Shown: positions 11,863 to 22,673 of the stretch, piece by piece
How the letters are laid out: each line of letters begins with the position of its first letter
Position numbering within the stretch: position 1 is the stretch's first letter
From: Blastobasis lacticolella
Taxonomy: Eukaryota; Arthropoda; Insecta; Lepidoptera; Blastobasidae
Direction of reading: 5' to 3'
NCBI GenBank assembly: GCA_905147135.1
Contig: LR990060.1
Coordinates: forward strand, 4,108,001-4,172,000
Length of the DNA stretch: 64,000 nucleotides
Made by a program: the position numbers and the translations under genes
Notes under the pieces: generated by a model
What the model was told of the DNA's origin: nothing
The model's database searches: none
The model's input: only the letters and a program-made list of their open reading frames with translations

Positions 11863-12189
11863 CAACAGCAAAATGCGCGAGACAATAAAATATAGTACTA
11901 CTCAACAAATCATCGATCAACGAATTTTCTATTTCTACTCCCACTTATTAAATATTAAGATATCTCTCAGACACTCGGCAGTCCATATATTTTCAAGTTC
12001 CAAGACGCGTCTGTTCCAGAGACCAGTTGTACAGATGGAATAGCTTCCTTGCTCGAAGAATTCTCAAGTTTCGGTAGCGGCAAAAGGTTGGCATCAAACA
12101 GTTTTTTACTGCAAAGCGAAAATAACTACCTAGTACACTTACAAATAAACGACGATATTTCTTAAACTAGTCAAAGATGAGTAGTGAAA

Positions 12190-12237
12190 GTTACATGTGT
12201 ACAATAAACTGAAAAATAAATAAATAAATGACTTCAT
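12190..12237 (+). repeat. Short LINE tail
   Basis: TGTGTACAATAAACTGAAAA then ATAAATAAATAAATGA, the end of the 26985-type element. Confidence 0.45.
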
Positions 12238-12819
12238 GGAACAACAAGTATAAGTATTAAAAAGTTTTATTTTTATTGCCTAATATTTTGTAGGCAATCG
12301 GTTTTTAGGGCAGTTTATCTTTTTCCGTGTGTTTATTTTAAATGACCTGCTTAATGTGTGAAAGCTAGACTCTGGAGAGGTCAAGCTGTGTCTCTGGTTC
12401 TACCCAACCGAATTAGATTAAACATGGCCTAGATTTTAGGTTGGCCCCCAAACTACCAAATTGTGAACACCCTATCAAAATCCATTAAGCGCCATTTATT
12501 TCCACATTTCTTATAATTTGAACTGGTCTATGGTGGTTCTACATCAGGTGCTTCAGTTTCCAAAAGCGATTTTTTTGGTAAATGTATTCAATGTACATAC
12601 ACACTTTTTTACTGTTTTATTATTTGTACAGAATAACCTGTTTTCCTTGTATCAAATATAGGTAGGTAAGTCGAAATTCTTTTGACTTCGTCGAGCAATC
12701 ATGAGTTGTTTAGGGAATATCTTCGCCTATGTAGTGACTACTTAGTTTTTCTCATTAGTGTTTATGAGTTAAGAGGCTTCTAAGAAGCTTTTAAGCTGAT
12801 AATGCTACGAGTGTATTCC

Positions 12820-12905
12820 CTGATCATTATAGTTTTGGACGCCTTCAAGAATAGAGTGAATAGCCTGTTACTAGGCGAGGCATGTTCTATCTTCGGCCGC
12901 ATTGT
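12820..12905 (+). repeat. LINE-P C-terminus fragment
   Basis: The plus frame reads LDAFKNRVNSLLLGEACSI. The DNA (GGACGCCTTCAAGAATAGAG, CTTCGGCCGCATTG) is shared with 51846 and 59505. Confidence 0.6.
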
Positions 12906-12929
12906 TAGTTATTTACTACTATGCAGTGC

Positions 12930-13002
12930 CAAATAAACATTCTATTCTATTCCATTCCATTCTATTCCGTTCCGTTCCATTCTGTTCTGTTCAGTTCTTT
13001 TT
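12930..13002 (+). repeat. (TTCCA/TTCTG)n pentamer microsatellite
   Basis: Irregular TTCTA/TTCCA/TTCCG/TTCTG units run into a T-rich stretch. Similar units at 13172-13242 flank the far side of the LINE-Q copy. Confidence 0.7.
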
Positions 13003-13170
13003 TTTTCTTTTTTTTTATGTTATCCGGCAGACAAACAGGCATGCGGGCCACCTGATGGAAAGTGGTCACCGCCGCCTATGGACATCAGCAACACCAGGGG
13101 AGTCACCAATGCGTTGGCCACCTCTGAAGAGACCTCTAAAATACCTCTTGAACGATCCCATGTCATGATC
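13003..13170 (-). repeat. LINE-Q 3' end
   Basis: The plus strand reads ACAAACAGGCATGCGGGCCA, CCTGATGGAAAGTGGTCACC, CCTATGGACATCAGCAACAC, ending TTGAACGATCCCATGTCATG. It matches the 3' part of the LINE-Q copy at 30180. Confidence 0.65.
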
Positions 13171-13610
13171 AGTTCTATTTCGTTCCGTTTCCTTTCGTTC
13201 CGTTCTGTTCTATGTTTCCCTATTCTATTCTATTCTCTAGGTGAAATGTCTGGCTAGTATAATAAAAAAAAGTGTCTGCAATTTTTTCACTTCGTCCGGC
13301 AATATACCGAGTAGAAAAGCACGCACTGCGCCATAGCAACAGAGGGCGCCTTAAGCAACGGTAGGAAAACAGGTTGGCCATGGTTGCGGGCAATGATTTG
13401 CAGGAGCATCGGTGGTCATTACCACCGGTTGGTTGGGGACTTTGACTCGTACCCCGAGATATTGGGTTCGAAGTGCCGCCAAGTACCATTGACTCTATTC
13501 TAGTTTTTTACATTAGTTGAACTCAAACCGATGCTCTGATGGTATGAGAATAAATACAACGTGATTTAATGTGTGATCGTAACCACGATGTTAAACCAAT
13601 GGGGTCAGGT

Positions 13611-14574
13611 TTATTTATTTATTTATTTATTTATTGGAATAACAACAGCCAACTTAATCATAAATACATATCTCAATTACATTTAAAAACTGGGCCAATA
13701 ACAGTTATCCACAGATTACATGTTAATATGTGCTATAATGTTTAAAAAAAAGCTTATCAATACACAATTTTTTTTTTTTTTTTTTATATACCTTAAATTA
13801 TAATAGTGTTAAACCTGTAATTTATACATAAGCTACAAAACATGTATGTAGTATGGGAGAAGATGGCTGAACAAGAAGCAATCAAGGGGATTCGTTCGAA
13901 AGTATCGACTTCACGTTAGTTTTAAATTTGTCTTTGGAGTTAGAGAAAGGATCCACCAAAGAAAAATATTTATTATAAATATCAAATATTCTCGTCAGTA
14001 CCGAACTTCTACCGTAATTGGTTGCGTGGAATGGAACGTGAAATAGGGCGGTATTTCTAGTTCTGCGTGAGGGCACCTGCAGTGAGACATGTGATAGAAG
14101 CTCTGGACAATCGAGACGTCCACTTACAATATCGTGAAGAAATCCCATGTCCAAAACATTACGGCGCTTCTCAAGAGTCAAGAAGTGGTGCATACTGCAG
14201 CTACCCTCATACGATATATGTCCAATCTGTCTCAATTTGGAATTCAGGTGCCTTAGGAACTTTTTCTGTATACGTTCAATTTTACCCTTATGGATTGCGT
14301 ACACAGGAGACCAAATAGAGCTGGCATACTCCAAAATGCTTCTCACGTAGGCGAAATACACAATTTTTAGACTCTCTATACCTTTGAATGCTTTACATGT
14401 GCGCAATACAAAGCCGAGATTACGAAATGATTTTTCCGTTATATAATTAATGTGCGCATTGAAAGACATTTTGGAATCTAGCCAGACACCCAGGTCTCGC
14501 ACCAAATCCACCCTTTCCAATGTGACGTCATTCAGTGAGTAATTATATTTAATTGATTTTGATTGGTTCCCATG
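13611..14574 (-). pseudogene. 5'-truncated non-LTR retrotransposon (LINE) reverse transcriptase C-terminus
   Basis: An open frame from about 14574 to 13882 encodes the region after the RT catalytic core: VDLVRDLGVWLDSKMSFNAH, then NLGFVLRTCKAF, YVRSILEYASSIWSP and RIQKKFLRHL. DLGV-LDS-LSF-HI and ILEYAS-IWSP are hallmark thumb and C-terminal motifs of Jockey/RTE-type non-LTR RTs. No catalytic YADD is included, so it cannot be active. 3' UTR follows and the element ends in a TAAA-rich tail at 13611-13635. The upstream side breaks off abruptly, as expected from incomplete target-primed reverse transcription. The frame is still open, so the insertion is fairly young. Confidence 0.85.
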
Positions 14575-14579
14575 TTAAC

Positions 14580-14710
14580 AACCACGGTGGTTAGAAGGCT
14601 CCACTATAATTGCCTAATATGCCAAATTCTGGATGGTGAAGGCGAATACCAGGCACTCACACGCGAGATCACAGCCGGAACATTACCGCTGAGATGACCA
14701 ATGGTCGCCG
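14580..14710 (+). repeat. SINE-B 3' fragment, diverged
   Basis: CTCCACTATAATTGCC, CCAAATTCTGGAT, GGAACATTACCGCTGAGATG match the 3' part of SINE-B at reduced identity. Confidence 0.5.
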
Positions 14711-14829
14711 GCATTGATCAAATTACTAACTAAAAGTCAAGTTTCAGTCTTTCGTCTGATATCTATCTTACTTATTCATTTCTATATTTATAACTAGTAG
14801 ATCGGACAAATACTTTACTTCTACCTACC

Positions 14830-14975
14830 CTTTTCTTCTTTTTTTTTATGTTACACAGCAGACAAACAGGCAAGCGGGCCACCTGATGGAAAGTGGTCAC
14901 TGCCGCCTATGGACATCAGCAACACCAGGAGAGTCACTTATACGTTGCCCGCCTCTAAAAAGACCTCTAATACAT
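14830..14975 (-). repeat. LINE-Q 3' end
   Basis: Same blocks as at 13003 (ACAAACAGGCAAGCGGGCCA, CATCAGCAACACCAGGAGAG), preceded by a T-run that is the poly(A) tail of the minus-strand element. Confidence 0.65.
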
Positions 14976-15197
14976 AAAATACAATAAATTGTTGCTAATA
15001 AACCTTCTTCTTGTACTCTATATATTTTTGAAAACCGCAAAAAAAAGATCTTAGCATACATAGGGACAGACGGCGGGAAGCGACTTTGTTTTATACTATG
15101 TATATTAAAGAAATACCTACCTACGAGTAACTGCTCGTGGCTTTCTAACTTTTTGTGGATTTATCTACTCTGAGACAGTCGAAGTCGAAGAGTCGAA

Positions 15198-15550
15198 GAG
15201 CGTCGGTGGCCGGGTGGTTGAGTGTCCGACTCGTAAGCGAGAGGCACCGGGTTCGAATCCCGCTGCGGCTATGTACCAATTACTGTTTTCTGAGTTATGT
15301 ACATTAGTTGAATTCTAACCGATGCTCTTACGGTTAGGGAAAACATCGTGATGAAACCTGCAAATTCAGGCAACCGAATTTGTAACCATGATCCAATCTG
15401 TTCGGGTTCCCCTGGTAGCAGGGTCACGGAGGTCAGGTGGTAGTCGCTCAACTGTAATTACCTGATCGCCAAATCCTGGATCATGGTCAAGGCGGACCCC
15501 AGGCCCTCGTCCTCGAGAGCACAACCGGGACATTAACGATAAGATGATTA
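15198..15550 (+). repeat. SINE-B copy, full length
   Basis: The head GAGCGTCGGTGGCCGGGTGG...GTGTCCGACTCGTAAGCGAG...GGGTTCGAATCCCGCTG has A- and B-box-like blocks and looks like a Ser- or Leu-type tRNA start. The body CGGTTAGGGAAAACATCGTG follows, and it ends ACATTAACGATAAGATGATT. This is a good reference copy for the family. Confidence 0.78.
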
Positions 15551-15568
15551 TTTATTTCATCCACTCTA

Positions 15569-15735
15569 TAATATGTATATATGTATGAAGCCGTGAACTG
15601 AATGGAGTGCTAAACATATTAAAACGATAGGTACAATTATTTCTGTTGTACGTGGAATTTTTGTACCTATCGTTTTCATATATTTAGCACTCCATCCGGT
15701 TCACGGCTTCATACATATATTATGTAACACCCTGT
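15569..15735. mobile_element. Long-hairpin MITE
   Basis: The arms 15569-15636 and 15661-15723 are inverted: TGAAGCCGTGAACTGAATGG / CCATCCGGTTCACGGCTTCA, and ACGATAGGTACAA / TTGTACCTATCGT. The loop is about 24 bases. It ends in ATGTAACACCCTGTATATT. One arm recurs at 54815-54905, starting ACAGGCTGTTACATAATATA. Confidence 0.65.
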
Positions 15736-15779
15736 ATATTAGTATGTAGGTATAAATTTTTAGCTTATAATATAGTAGT

Positions 15780-15970
15780 TTACTTAGATGATTAATGCTA
15801 TTTTTGTTGCTTGTCTGACTGATTTGTATCTTTTTCTCTTTCTAGACAAGGGTTGCCTAGAAGAGATCGCTTGTAGCGATTTGCCCACAATGTTTTAATA
15901 GAACTGTCAAATGTTCTTTCCTGTAATGTTGTGTTCAATAAAGAGTATATCTATCTATCTATCTATCTAC
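15780..15970 (+). repeat. LINE 3' tail, GTTGCCTAGAAGAGATCGC family
   Basis: GGTTGCCTAGAAGAGATCGC, TTGTAGCGATTTGCC, TGTGTTCAATAAAGAGTATA, then (ATCT)n at 15945-15968. The copy at 22110-22270 is the same in reverse. Confidence 0.6.
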
Positions 15971-16199
15971 TCTTAGACAGTAATTTACTAGACATATCGT
16001 TGAAACATCGAGTATATGTAATTGAATCGAGACGTAGTAATACCGATAGTATCAGCTACGGTACATCGGCTCCAATTTGAGCTACAGACAGCTAGGTAGT
16101 TCGCAAACTGGTAGCAGATAGACCCCGCTACTTGGCTCAAATTATCCGGGGCAGGGAAGACCAACTCGCTTAGCTTTGAGGGCGGCCTTTGACGCGAAT

Positions 16200-16780
16200 T
16201 CGATGATGGTTGTACTTAGTCTCGTGGCGATACGAAATATCATGACACGAAAAGTATTGGGTAGGTACAAGGATAATTGAGATATTTTCAGAGATTTTAA
16301 ATTTGGGAAATCTCACGGAAATTGGTCTTCCATTTTCTTCAAATTTGCATGGGAAATAAATGGGGATGAAGTCTTATTTGTTACTTGTGTTTGGGTGTAA
16401 TGAGGTCTTTTTATCATACTCTACGCCACAAAAATAAAAAATTAAGTTGAAGTAAAATGGTTTTTAAAACCTACACAAAAAGTGTTGGGTGTAATCGTAC
16501 TCAGTCTAGTGGTGATATGAAATTCGCGATACGAAAACTTTCAGGTAGGTACGAGGAAAATTGTGATATTATCAGTGATTTTAAATTTGGGAATGATTCG
16601 ATCTCATCTCGGGAATTAATATTTTATTTAAATTCTCATGAGGAATAAATGGGGATGAAGTCTTGTTGATGCTAATGTTTGGGTGTGACGGGATATTTTA
16701 ATGATACTCACCACTACAAAAATAATAAAAAATTTACAGTAAGACTGACTTCAAAAACCTAGACAAAAGTATTCAATATA
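16200..16780 (+). repeat. Direct repeat, two diverged units of about 285 bases
   Basis: Unit 1 (GTACTTAGTCTCGTGGCGAT, AATAAATGGGGATGAAGTCT, TTTGGGTGTAATGAGG) is followed by unit 2 (GTACTCAGTCTAGTGGTGAT, AATAAATGGGGATGAAGTCT, GTTTGGGTGTGACGGG). A third start is cut at 16745-16780 (GACTTCAAAAACCTAGACAA). Confidence 0.6.
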
Positions 16781-16799
16781 TATAGTGATCCCCGCTTTG

Positions 16800-16905
16800 G
16801 GTCATTCCTGTTGCAGAGGCTCTCCATCGCTATTCAGCGTGACAACGCTGCTAGTGTTGTGGGCACCTTTGCACCAGAAATGGCAAAGAGTGGATAGTCT
16901 AGTTT
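16800..16905 (+). pseudogene. LINE protein last residues
   Basis: The plus frame reads LLQRLSIAIQRDNAASVVGT, FAPEMAKSG and a stop. F--QRLS-A-QRGNAAS--GT is a recurrent end of Lepidoptera LINE proteins. It sits right after the direct repeat at 16200-16780. Confidence 0.55.
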
Positions 16906-17548
16906 AATTTTCATGACGAAATTAAACAGATATTTAGTTTTAATTTTGAATAAATGAATTATTTTGATAACTATATTGATCAAATTTACACCATTTGTTT
17001 TTGGAATCGGTGCCGTCTATAAATCAGAAAGAAAAACCGAATTTAAACTTACAGAAATGGAAACTTACCTCCTTAAATTTGCCGTACTATGCTACAGAAT
17101 CGCTAAAATAATAATTTATTTCGGAAAGAATCCATTTCAGTTAGGTAAAATAATAATTAGCTTATAATTAGTAGGTACATTTATTTATTGATACTTCTTC
17201 TTATCGTGTCAATGATAGGTTAGTTATTTTTTTATATTTTTGCCGTCCAAAACTGAGATTGATACTTCACTTAGACTTCTTAACTTGTTTTGATGTATGC
17301 GAAAACTGCGACCCATTCCTCCAAAGAGTTGACAACCCATGCCCTAAAGCTTTCACCGGGAGCCAATCTAAAGTTATCCGCTGAATAGTATTGAAGTTGC
17401 TGACGAGTAACTTAAAACTATTCCCGGTCGGTTGTATTATAACTTTATACATGTACGTTATTATAAGTAACAGTGTCCGTGTGTGTAGTACAGAGTAGAA
17501 TTGGGTCAATTTCATACAACTACAAGTGTAGTTCGACGTGCCTAACTA

Positions 17549-17726
17549 GATGGCGCTGCTTAGACAGGATTCTCAAGAATTTAATTTGATAATCGAAGTT
17601 ACTCGGAAAGGTGTTTCGTGAAAAGATTTCAGTACCTTTCTGAGAAAGCGCAAAATGTCTACATTTTTATACAAGTAAAGGTCTCGTTTTTATTTATTTT
17701 TGAGAATCCTGTCTTTTAACGCCATC
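17549..17726. mobile_element. TA-flanked MITE with GATGGCG ends
   Basis: The left end GATGGCGCTGCTTAGACAGG, ATTCTCAA and the right end TTGAGAATCCTGTCTTTTAA, CGCCATC are inverted repeats of about 28 bases. TA stands on both outer sides (17547-17548, 17727-17728), as in Tc1/mariner-type insertions. Confidence 0.65.
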
Positions 17727-17954
17727 TATAACAATTAATTGAACTATTATTTCTTTTTGATCGGCTGTCGGAAATCCTCCCATTCTAGTGGGCGGTTCTG
17801 GGGCCCTACCTTTCCCACGGGCCCAAGGTAACCTGACCTACTCATGGCATGGTAGTCGCTGCTTGTATTCCAAAAATTCAAACACCTCTAATGCGGACTG
17901 TAGTGTATTTAAATTTGTTTATCTATTATCGTCTAAGGCTGCGATTACACCAGC

Positions 17955-18035
17955 AACCTAAATCATCAGAGAGCAGATCAAAATGGAATGTATTGTTCAC
18001 AGAATAAGGTCTCATTTGTATCACTTATATATTTT
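17955..18035. mobile_element. Half of an inverted-repeat element also seen at the window end
   Basis: GAGAGCAGATCAAAATGGAA, TGTATTGTTCACAGAATAAG, GTATCACTTATAT recur at 63869. Confidence 0.45.
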
Positions 18036-18083
18036 AAGTGCCAGGAGGCAAAAAATATATCGGGCTACTCGTAAATCAAGGTA

Positions 18084-18274
18084 CAGTCGAGTTCATTAAT
18101 ATGTGAGCATTGCCAAGGCTTCAAATATAAATGTACATGGAAGGGTACTTAGGTATATATCTGAGCAGTTGTACATATGTTTAATTGATGAATCTGTTCA
18201 GATATATATGTACCCTTCCATGTACAATTACATTTGAAGCCTTAGTAATGCTCACATATTAATGAACTCGACTG
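18084..18274. mobile_element. TA-flanked palindromic MITE, copy 1
   Basis: CAGTCGAGTTCATTAATATG opens and CATATTAATGAACTCGACTG closes. The two halves are near-complete inverted repeats (GTACATGGAAGGGTAC / GTACCCTTCCATGTAC). TA is on both sides. 191 bases. Confidence 0.75.
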
Positions 18275-18769
18275 TACCTACGCGGTAAGATGCGGTAAGA
18301 TGGTAAGATTACTAATAAAATGTGGAACAGAGACCACTAAAATATTACACTTTATATACTCCACATTATTGAGTACAAGTAAAGTTTACAAAGCGGCTTC
18401 GGCTTTCATTGCGTTTACACTGGGATAAGTTCGGCATCTGATTGGATGCTTGTTTGTGGACAGGGGTACGTGTCGACTGATTAGTTTAACCCTTTGCTCC
18501 CCGGTGTATGCGCCTGTTTAATTTGGAGTGTTGACTCTTGTTGACGTGACTGTTTGCTCGTCCCTTTCATTCAGGCGTTGTTTGAAAAATGTGGTGGTGG
18601 CGGGTTGAAAACTTTTTGTTGTAAATATTAAATGTGTTTAATGCATTTTTAAGTAAGAATTATCAGTATTAATTTTTTAAATAAAAATCTAACAGGTTAA
18701 TGAACACTGGTTCCACTGTACTAATGTTTTACGCATAACATTTTATGCAGTTTCTTTCGAATCACACTA

Positions 18770-18950
18770 TCACTGAGTGTCCACTGACAGTGACAGCACA
18801 AAATAAAGTTAGTTATTTTGTGGTGACAATAACAGACAGACAACCGGCGCGCGGCGCTATAGCGTTGCGTTGCGCCGTTTCCTTTTTTCTTTTTTCTATG
18901 GCCTATGGTGGTGGTGCCGCGAGGATTTTATTTTTTATTTATGTAAAATG
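18770..18950 (+). repeat. Repeat E copy
   Basis: AACCGGCGCGCGGCG, CTTTTTTCTATGGCCTATGG, TGGTGGTGCCGCG. It matches 25085-25200 in reverse (CGCCGCGGCATTACCACCAC, AGGCCATAGAAAAAAG, CGCCGCCGGTTGT). Class unknown. Confidence 0.45.
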
Positions 18951-18989
18951 AGTTTAATGTATAAGTATTTTCCGACATTTACGTGCGTT

Positions 18990-19130
18990 TGTAAATAACC
19001 TAATCTGAATAAACTTATTTTGATTTGATTAAGGACTTGTTTCAGGACAGAGCAAAGTGGCGGTCCACAGTCTCTGCCCACCCCCCGCTGTAGGACAGAG
19101 GTATGAACATTATGTATGTATGTGTGTATG
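18990..19130 (+). repeat. Two LINE-type tails in series
   Basis: 18990-19030 ends in a TTTGAT repeat. 19030-19130 (CGGTCCACAGTCTCTGCCCA, CCGCTGTAGGACAGAGGTAT, TATGTATGTATG) matches the shorter stretch at 28990-29050 (TCCCACCTGTGGGACAGAGG, CGTGATCTTTATGTATTTAT). Confidence 0.5.
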
Positions 19131-19261
19131 ATAATTTGATATGCAACAAAAACATCCTGGAGTGCAATAAAGGATAAACCTAGAGCCGGCTCCGTTTTGT
19201 ACCTTCTCATGTTTTTTAATGTGCAATTTTGAGAAAATAAATACTTTAAGCCATATACGTA

Positions 19262-19448
19262 CAGTCGAGTTCATTAATATGTGAGCATTCCCAAGGCTTA
19301 AAATATAACTGTACATGAAAGGGTACTTATATATCTGAGCAGATGTACATATGTTTGATTGAAGAATCTGCTCAGATATATAAGTACCCTTCCATGTACA
19401 TTTATATTTGAAGCCTTGGTAATGCTCATATATTAATGAACTCGACTG
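19262..19448. mobile_element. TA-flanked palindromic MITE, copy 2
   Basis: Same ends and arms as copy 1 (CAGTCGAGTTCATTAATATG ... ATTAATGAACTCGACTG), 187 bases, TA-flanked, about 1.2 kb away. Confidence 0.75.
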
Positions 19449-19684
19449 TACCTACTAAATACACATAATATTACTTACTTACACTAGAGAATAAATATCT
19501 AGTTAGGTAAGTACTTAGTCGGAACCGGTCGCAAATTAATATTTGTATTGGTAATAAAACCTTAAGTTTTAATAATAATCTGCACCGTCCGCAAGCTATA
19601 ATAATGGGGTGGAACCTTGTCGATGTTAGTCGAATTGACAGCACAAATAAGTGCGTAAGAAAACGTAAATTCATATTTTATATT

Positions 19685-19762
19685 CTACACAGTGACAAAC
19701 GGGCAGCCAAGCTGATGCATTACCTGATACTAAGCAGTAACAGTTACTATCGCCCATAACAT
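19685..19762 (-). repeat. Repeat block also at 62840 and 6240
   Basis: CACAGTGACAAACGGGCAGC ... CTATCGCCCATAAC resembles 62845-62905 (TACACAGTGACAAACAAGCA ... AACTGCCCATAAC) and, in reverse, 6240-6310 (GTGGGCGACAGTTACCGCTT). Probably another LINE-Q-type 3' end. Confidence 0.4.
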
Positions 19763-20199
19763 ATTATTAAGATTCCACTGTATTTGTCCTGATCGACTTG
19801 CCTGTAGTAGCTACTAACTCGAAGTGTCCTTCCCGGGCCCATTTCATGCTCCAGTTCATAGGTTTTTGCGGTGGGGATATTTGACCAATCACTGTCGATC
19901 CTTTTGACAGCAGCCAATCACGGTGTAACTTGTAGACGTCATACCAACATGGCGACTTGACCAGTATTCACCGGAAGACGTCGTACCAGCATGGCGACTT
20001 ATCAAATATCAACCGGAAGTTATGGCTTAAATTACTCTTTAAATGTTCAAATAGGTTCTCGAATACATTAACGAGAGTTATAGCTTTAATCACAAGACAA
20101 TTCCACAACCATTCACTTTACTAAAATCACGACAATATAGACTATATCTTAAAACGATTCATGCATTTTGATTGCAGGCAACAAACTTGCAGAACCGCA

Positions 20200-20981
20200 G
20201 GGCTTCGATTCTGGTACGGAATTCGTCTCAGTTGCAGTAACATTACATGTCAAACGTATTGTTTTCATTCAAATGACAGATGTTGAGTTGCAACTTTCAT
20301 GAGTTCGAAATTTTCCACAATTCGTTTTCTGGTACTTTAGTTGTATTATGGTTTTATATGGCTATTGGTACTCCAATAAATAAATAAGTTGCATCTTTCT
20401 TAGTTGTCAAACTGCCTTCAATTCTGTCAACGAAAACGTGTCAAAGGTCGAACAATGATTTAATTGCAATTTAACTGGGATGATGCTGGGACTGTCTCGA
20501 TACCTCGACGTAGTTATAGTAACATCACAGTTACATTGCAACATAATAACAACTGCATTGCACACCAGAATCGGTACCCAGGGCTTCGATTCTGGTACGG
20601 AATTCGTCTCAGTTGCAGTAACATTACAATTGTATCGCATGTCAAACGTGTGATGGCTATTTTAAATGACAGATGTTGAGTTGCAACTTTCATGAGTTCG
20701 AACTTTTCCACAATTCGTTTTCTGGTACTTTAGTTGCATTATGGTTTTATATGACTGTTGGTACTCCAATAAATAAATAAATTACTAAGTTGCATATTTC
20801 TTAGTTGTCAAACTGCCTTCAATTCTGTAAACAAAAACGTATCAAATGTCGAACAATGATTTAACTGCAATTTAACTGGGATGATGCTGGGACTGACTCG
20901 ATACCTCGACCTAGTTATAGTAACATCACAGTTACATTGCAACATAATAGCAACTGCATTGCACACCAGAATCGGTACCCA
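20200..20981 (+). mobile_element. Tandem dimer of a MITE-like element
   Basis: Two head-to-tail units, 20200-20580 and 20581-20981, are nearly identical. Each opens GGGCTTCGATTCTGGTACGG and closes CACCAGAATCGGTACCCAG. The outer ends of a unit are inverted (GATTCTGGT / ACCAGAATC). Interior marks: TGACAGATGTTGAGTTGCAA, TTAACTGGGATGATGCTGGG. Confidence 0.7.
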
Positions 20982-21309
20982 GGTGCATTGTCACTGTCAG
21001 TACTAGGATGAAATGCCTCATGCTTATAATTGCGCTAGCTACGTTATCCTTCAAACCGGAACTAACAATGCAAGCATTGTGGCTTGGCGGCACAAATAGA
21101 TATGGCGGTGGTACTCACCCAGGCGGACTCACTCAGACTTAACAGAGTCATACCATCTGATAAACCTTCATTTCGATTTAAACGATAAGGTTCTGTCTTA
21201 TTCTGATTGCGCGCACATAATAAGAAAACTTTTGTTTTTCCATTGTTACCTACAACTCTTGTTGAGGTTTTCTCCGGAGAGTACAACATGGAGTTCTTCA
21301 AGAAAGGGG

Positions 21310-21440
21310 TGAAAAGGTTTTTACGGTGTTGGCAACGCGTGGGTGATACCCCTGGTAGTCCATAGGCTGCGGTGACTGCTTACCATCAGGCGGGCCGTAA
21401 ACTTGTTGGCCACCTTAGTGTTATAAAAAAAACCATCCAT
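21310..21440 (+). repeat. LINE-Q-like 3' end
   Basis: TGTTGGCAACGCGTGGGTGA, GTAGTCCATAGGCTGCGGTG, CACCTTAGTGTTATAAAAAA. It shares the layout of LINE-Q in plus orientation and ends in an A-run. Confidence 0.55.
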
Positions 21441-22109
21441 TGCTAGTCAAAGACCTCCTCAAAAGTTTTCCACACCAATATTACAACTAAGTTGCGAATA
21501 CAGTAAAGGTATCCAATTAGTTATCCGCTATAACATAGCAAGAGAGATATTAAAGTTGCGCTAGTTATGTGTTAGTGGTCGTAGTTTGAAGGTTTGAAGC
21601 GAGGAGACTAGATAACTCTGCTAATTAGGGCTCTTGGTCGGGATTCGTGACCTGCAGTTACGCTTTGCTGGTAATCGGGAATATCAAATAAATAGAATTT
21701 AGAAGCGAAATGGGAGTTGTCGATAGATGCAAGTGCCAATTTATTACGCTGGTAATATCTTGCTTTCTGTTAGTGAAAGAGGTTTCTGTAAGTCTTTTCG
21801 GGCCATTTCGTAACTGAAATACGTACGTAGCTACGTAATGGGAATAAAATTTCCCAGGGTGAAGCCAGAGTTTTCTACCAAGTAGGAATTTTTTAATGCT
21901 TTTCAAGTTTCAAGGGAAAGATAATTCCCAATTTCAGAGCCGACTACCAAATGGTAAATCATAAAATTTCGCGCCGCGTCGCGTCTCTTTGTGAATTGAC
22001 CCTAACTCGAACGAAGTGTTTCATATAAGATGCCGCCATTACAACTCCAACAACTTCATAGACCATACTATCCGAGATATCGCAAATCCGTAAGTAGAAA
22101 GTATCGTTG

Positions 22110-22270
22110 CTAATCTAGATAGATAGATAAATAAATGATTTATTGCTCACACAAGAATAATTACATTAAAAAGTTCAGACAAAACCATAACCAGTTGTGC
22201 GCAAAGGCGGCCTTATCGCTGTAAGCGATCTCTACCAGGCAACATTTATATGAAGAACCGCTTAAAAACA
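22110..22270 (-). repeat. LINE 3' tail, GTTGCCTAGAAGAGATCGC family
   Basis: The plus strand reads GATAGATAGATAAATAAATG, then GGCGGCCTTATCGCTGTAAG and CGATCTCTACCAGGCAAC, the reverse complement of the 15780 block order. Confidence 0.6.
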
Positions 22271-22525
22271 CAGGGAAGTCAACAGCATGGACCTATAATT
22301 GCAAAATTACACCTAATACAAAGTAGAAATATACACCTATATGCCAATATAAACATATAACAAACCTAAAATATAAATAGACAATCCATAAACTACATAA
22401 AAATAAGGGAGTTGAGTGACTTGGAGTATTGAATCCCTACTAGGTTACCACTGGGTTGGGTTCTACTTTCTAGGTTATATAAATATTCCACTCGGCTTTA
22501 TCAAACATAAAGTTATTATTACATA

Positions 22526-22673
22526 TTTTAAGGGTATGTGACGAGTTTCCTACCGCGTACCTTTGTTGACGAGTAGCCCGATATTTCGACACAGTTGCAT
22601 GCATCAAGGTCACGGGACGAATGATACTCGTCAACAAAGGTACGCGGTAGGAACAAGGAACTTACCCTTAAAA
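22526..22673. mobile_element. Palindromic MITE, 'ccgcgtacctttgttgacgag' family
   Basis: Ends TTTTAAGGGTATG / ACCCTTAAAA. Inner arms CCTACCGCGTACCTTTGTTG, ACGAGTA and TACTCGTCAACAAAGGTACG, CGGTAGG are exact complements. A half copy is at 41757-41870. Confidence 0.65.

Noticed and set aside
15198..15275. tRNA-like sequence with A- and B-box-like blocks
   Set aside because: It is the head of a SINE-B copy repeated many times in the window, not a single-copy tRNA gene; the same holds for the SINE-A heads.
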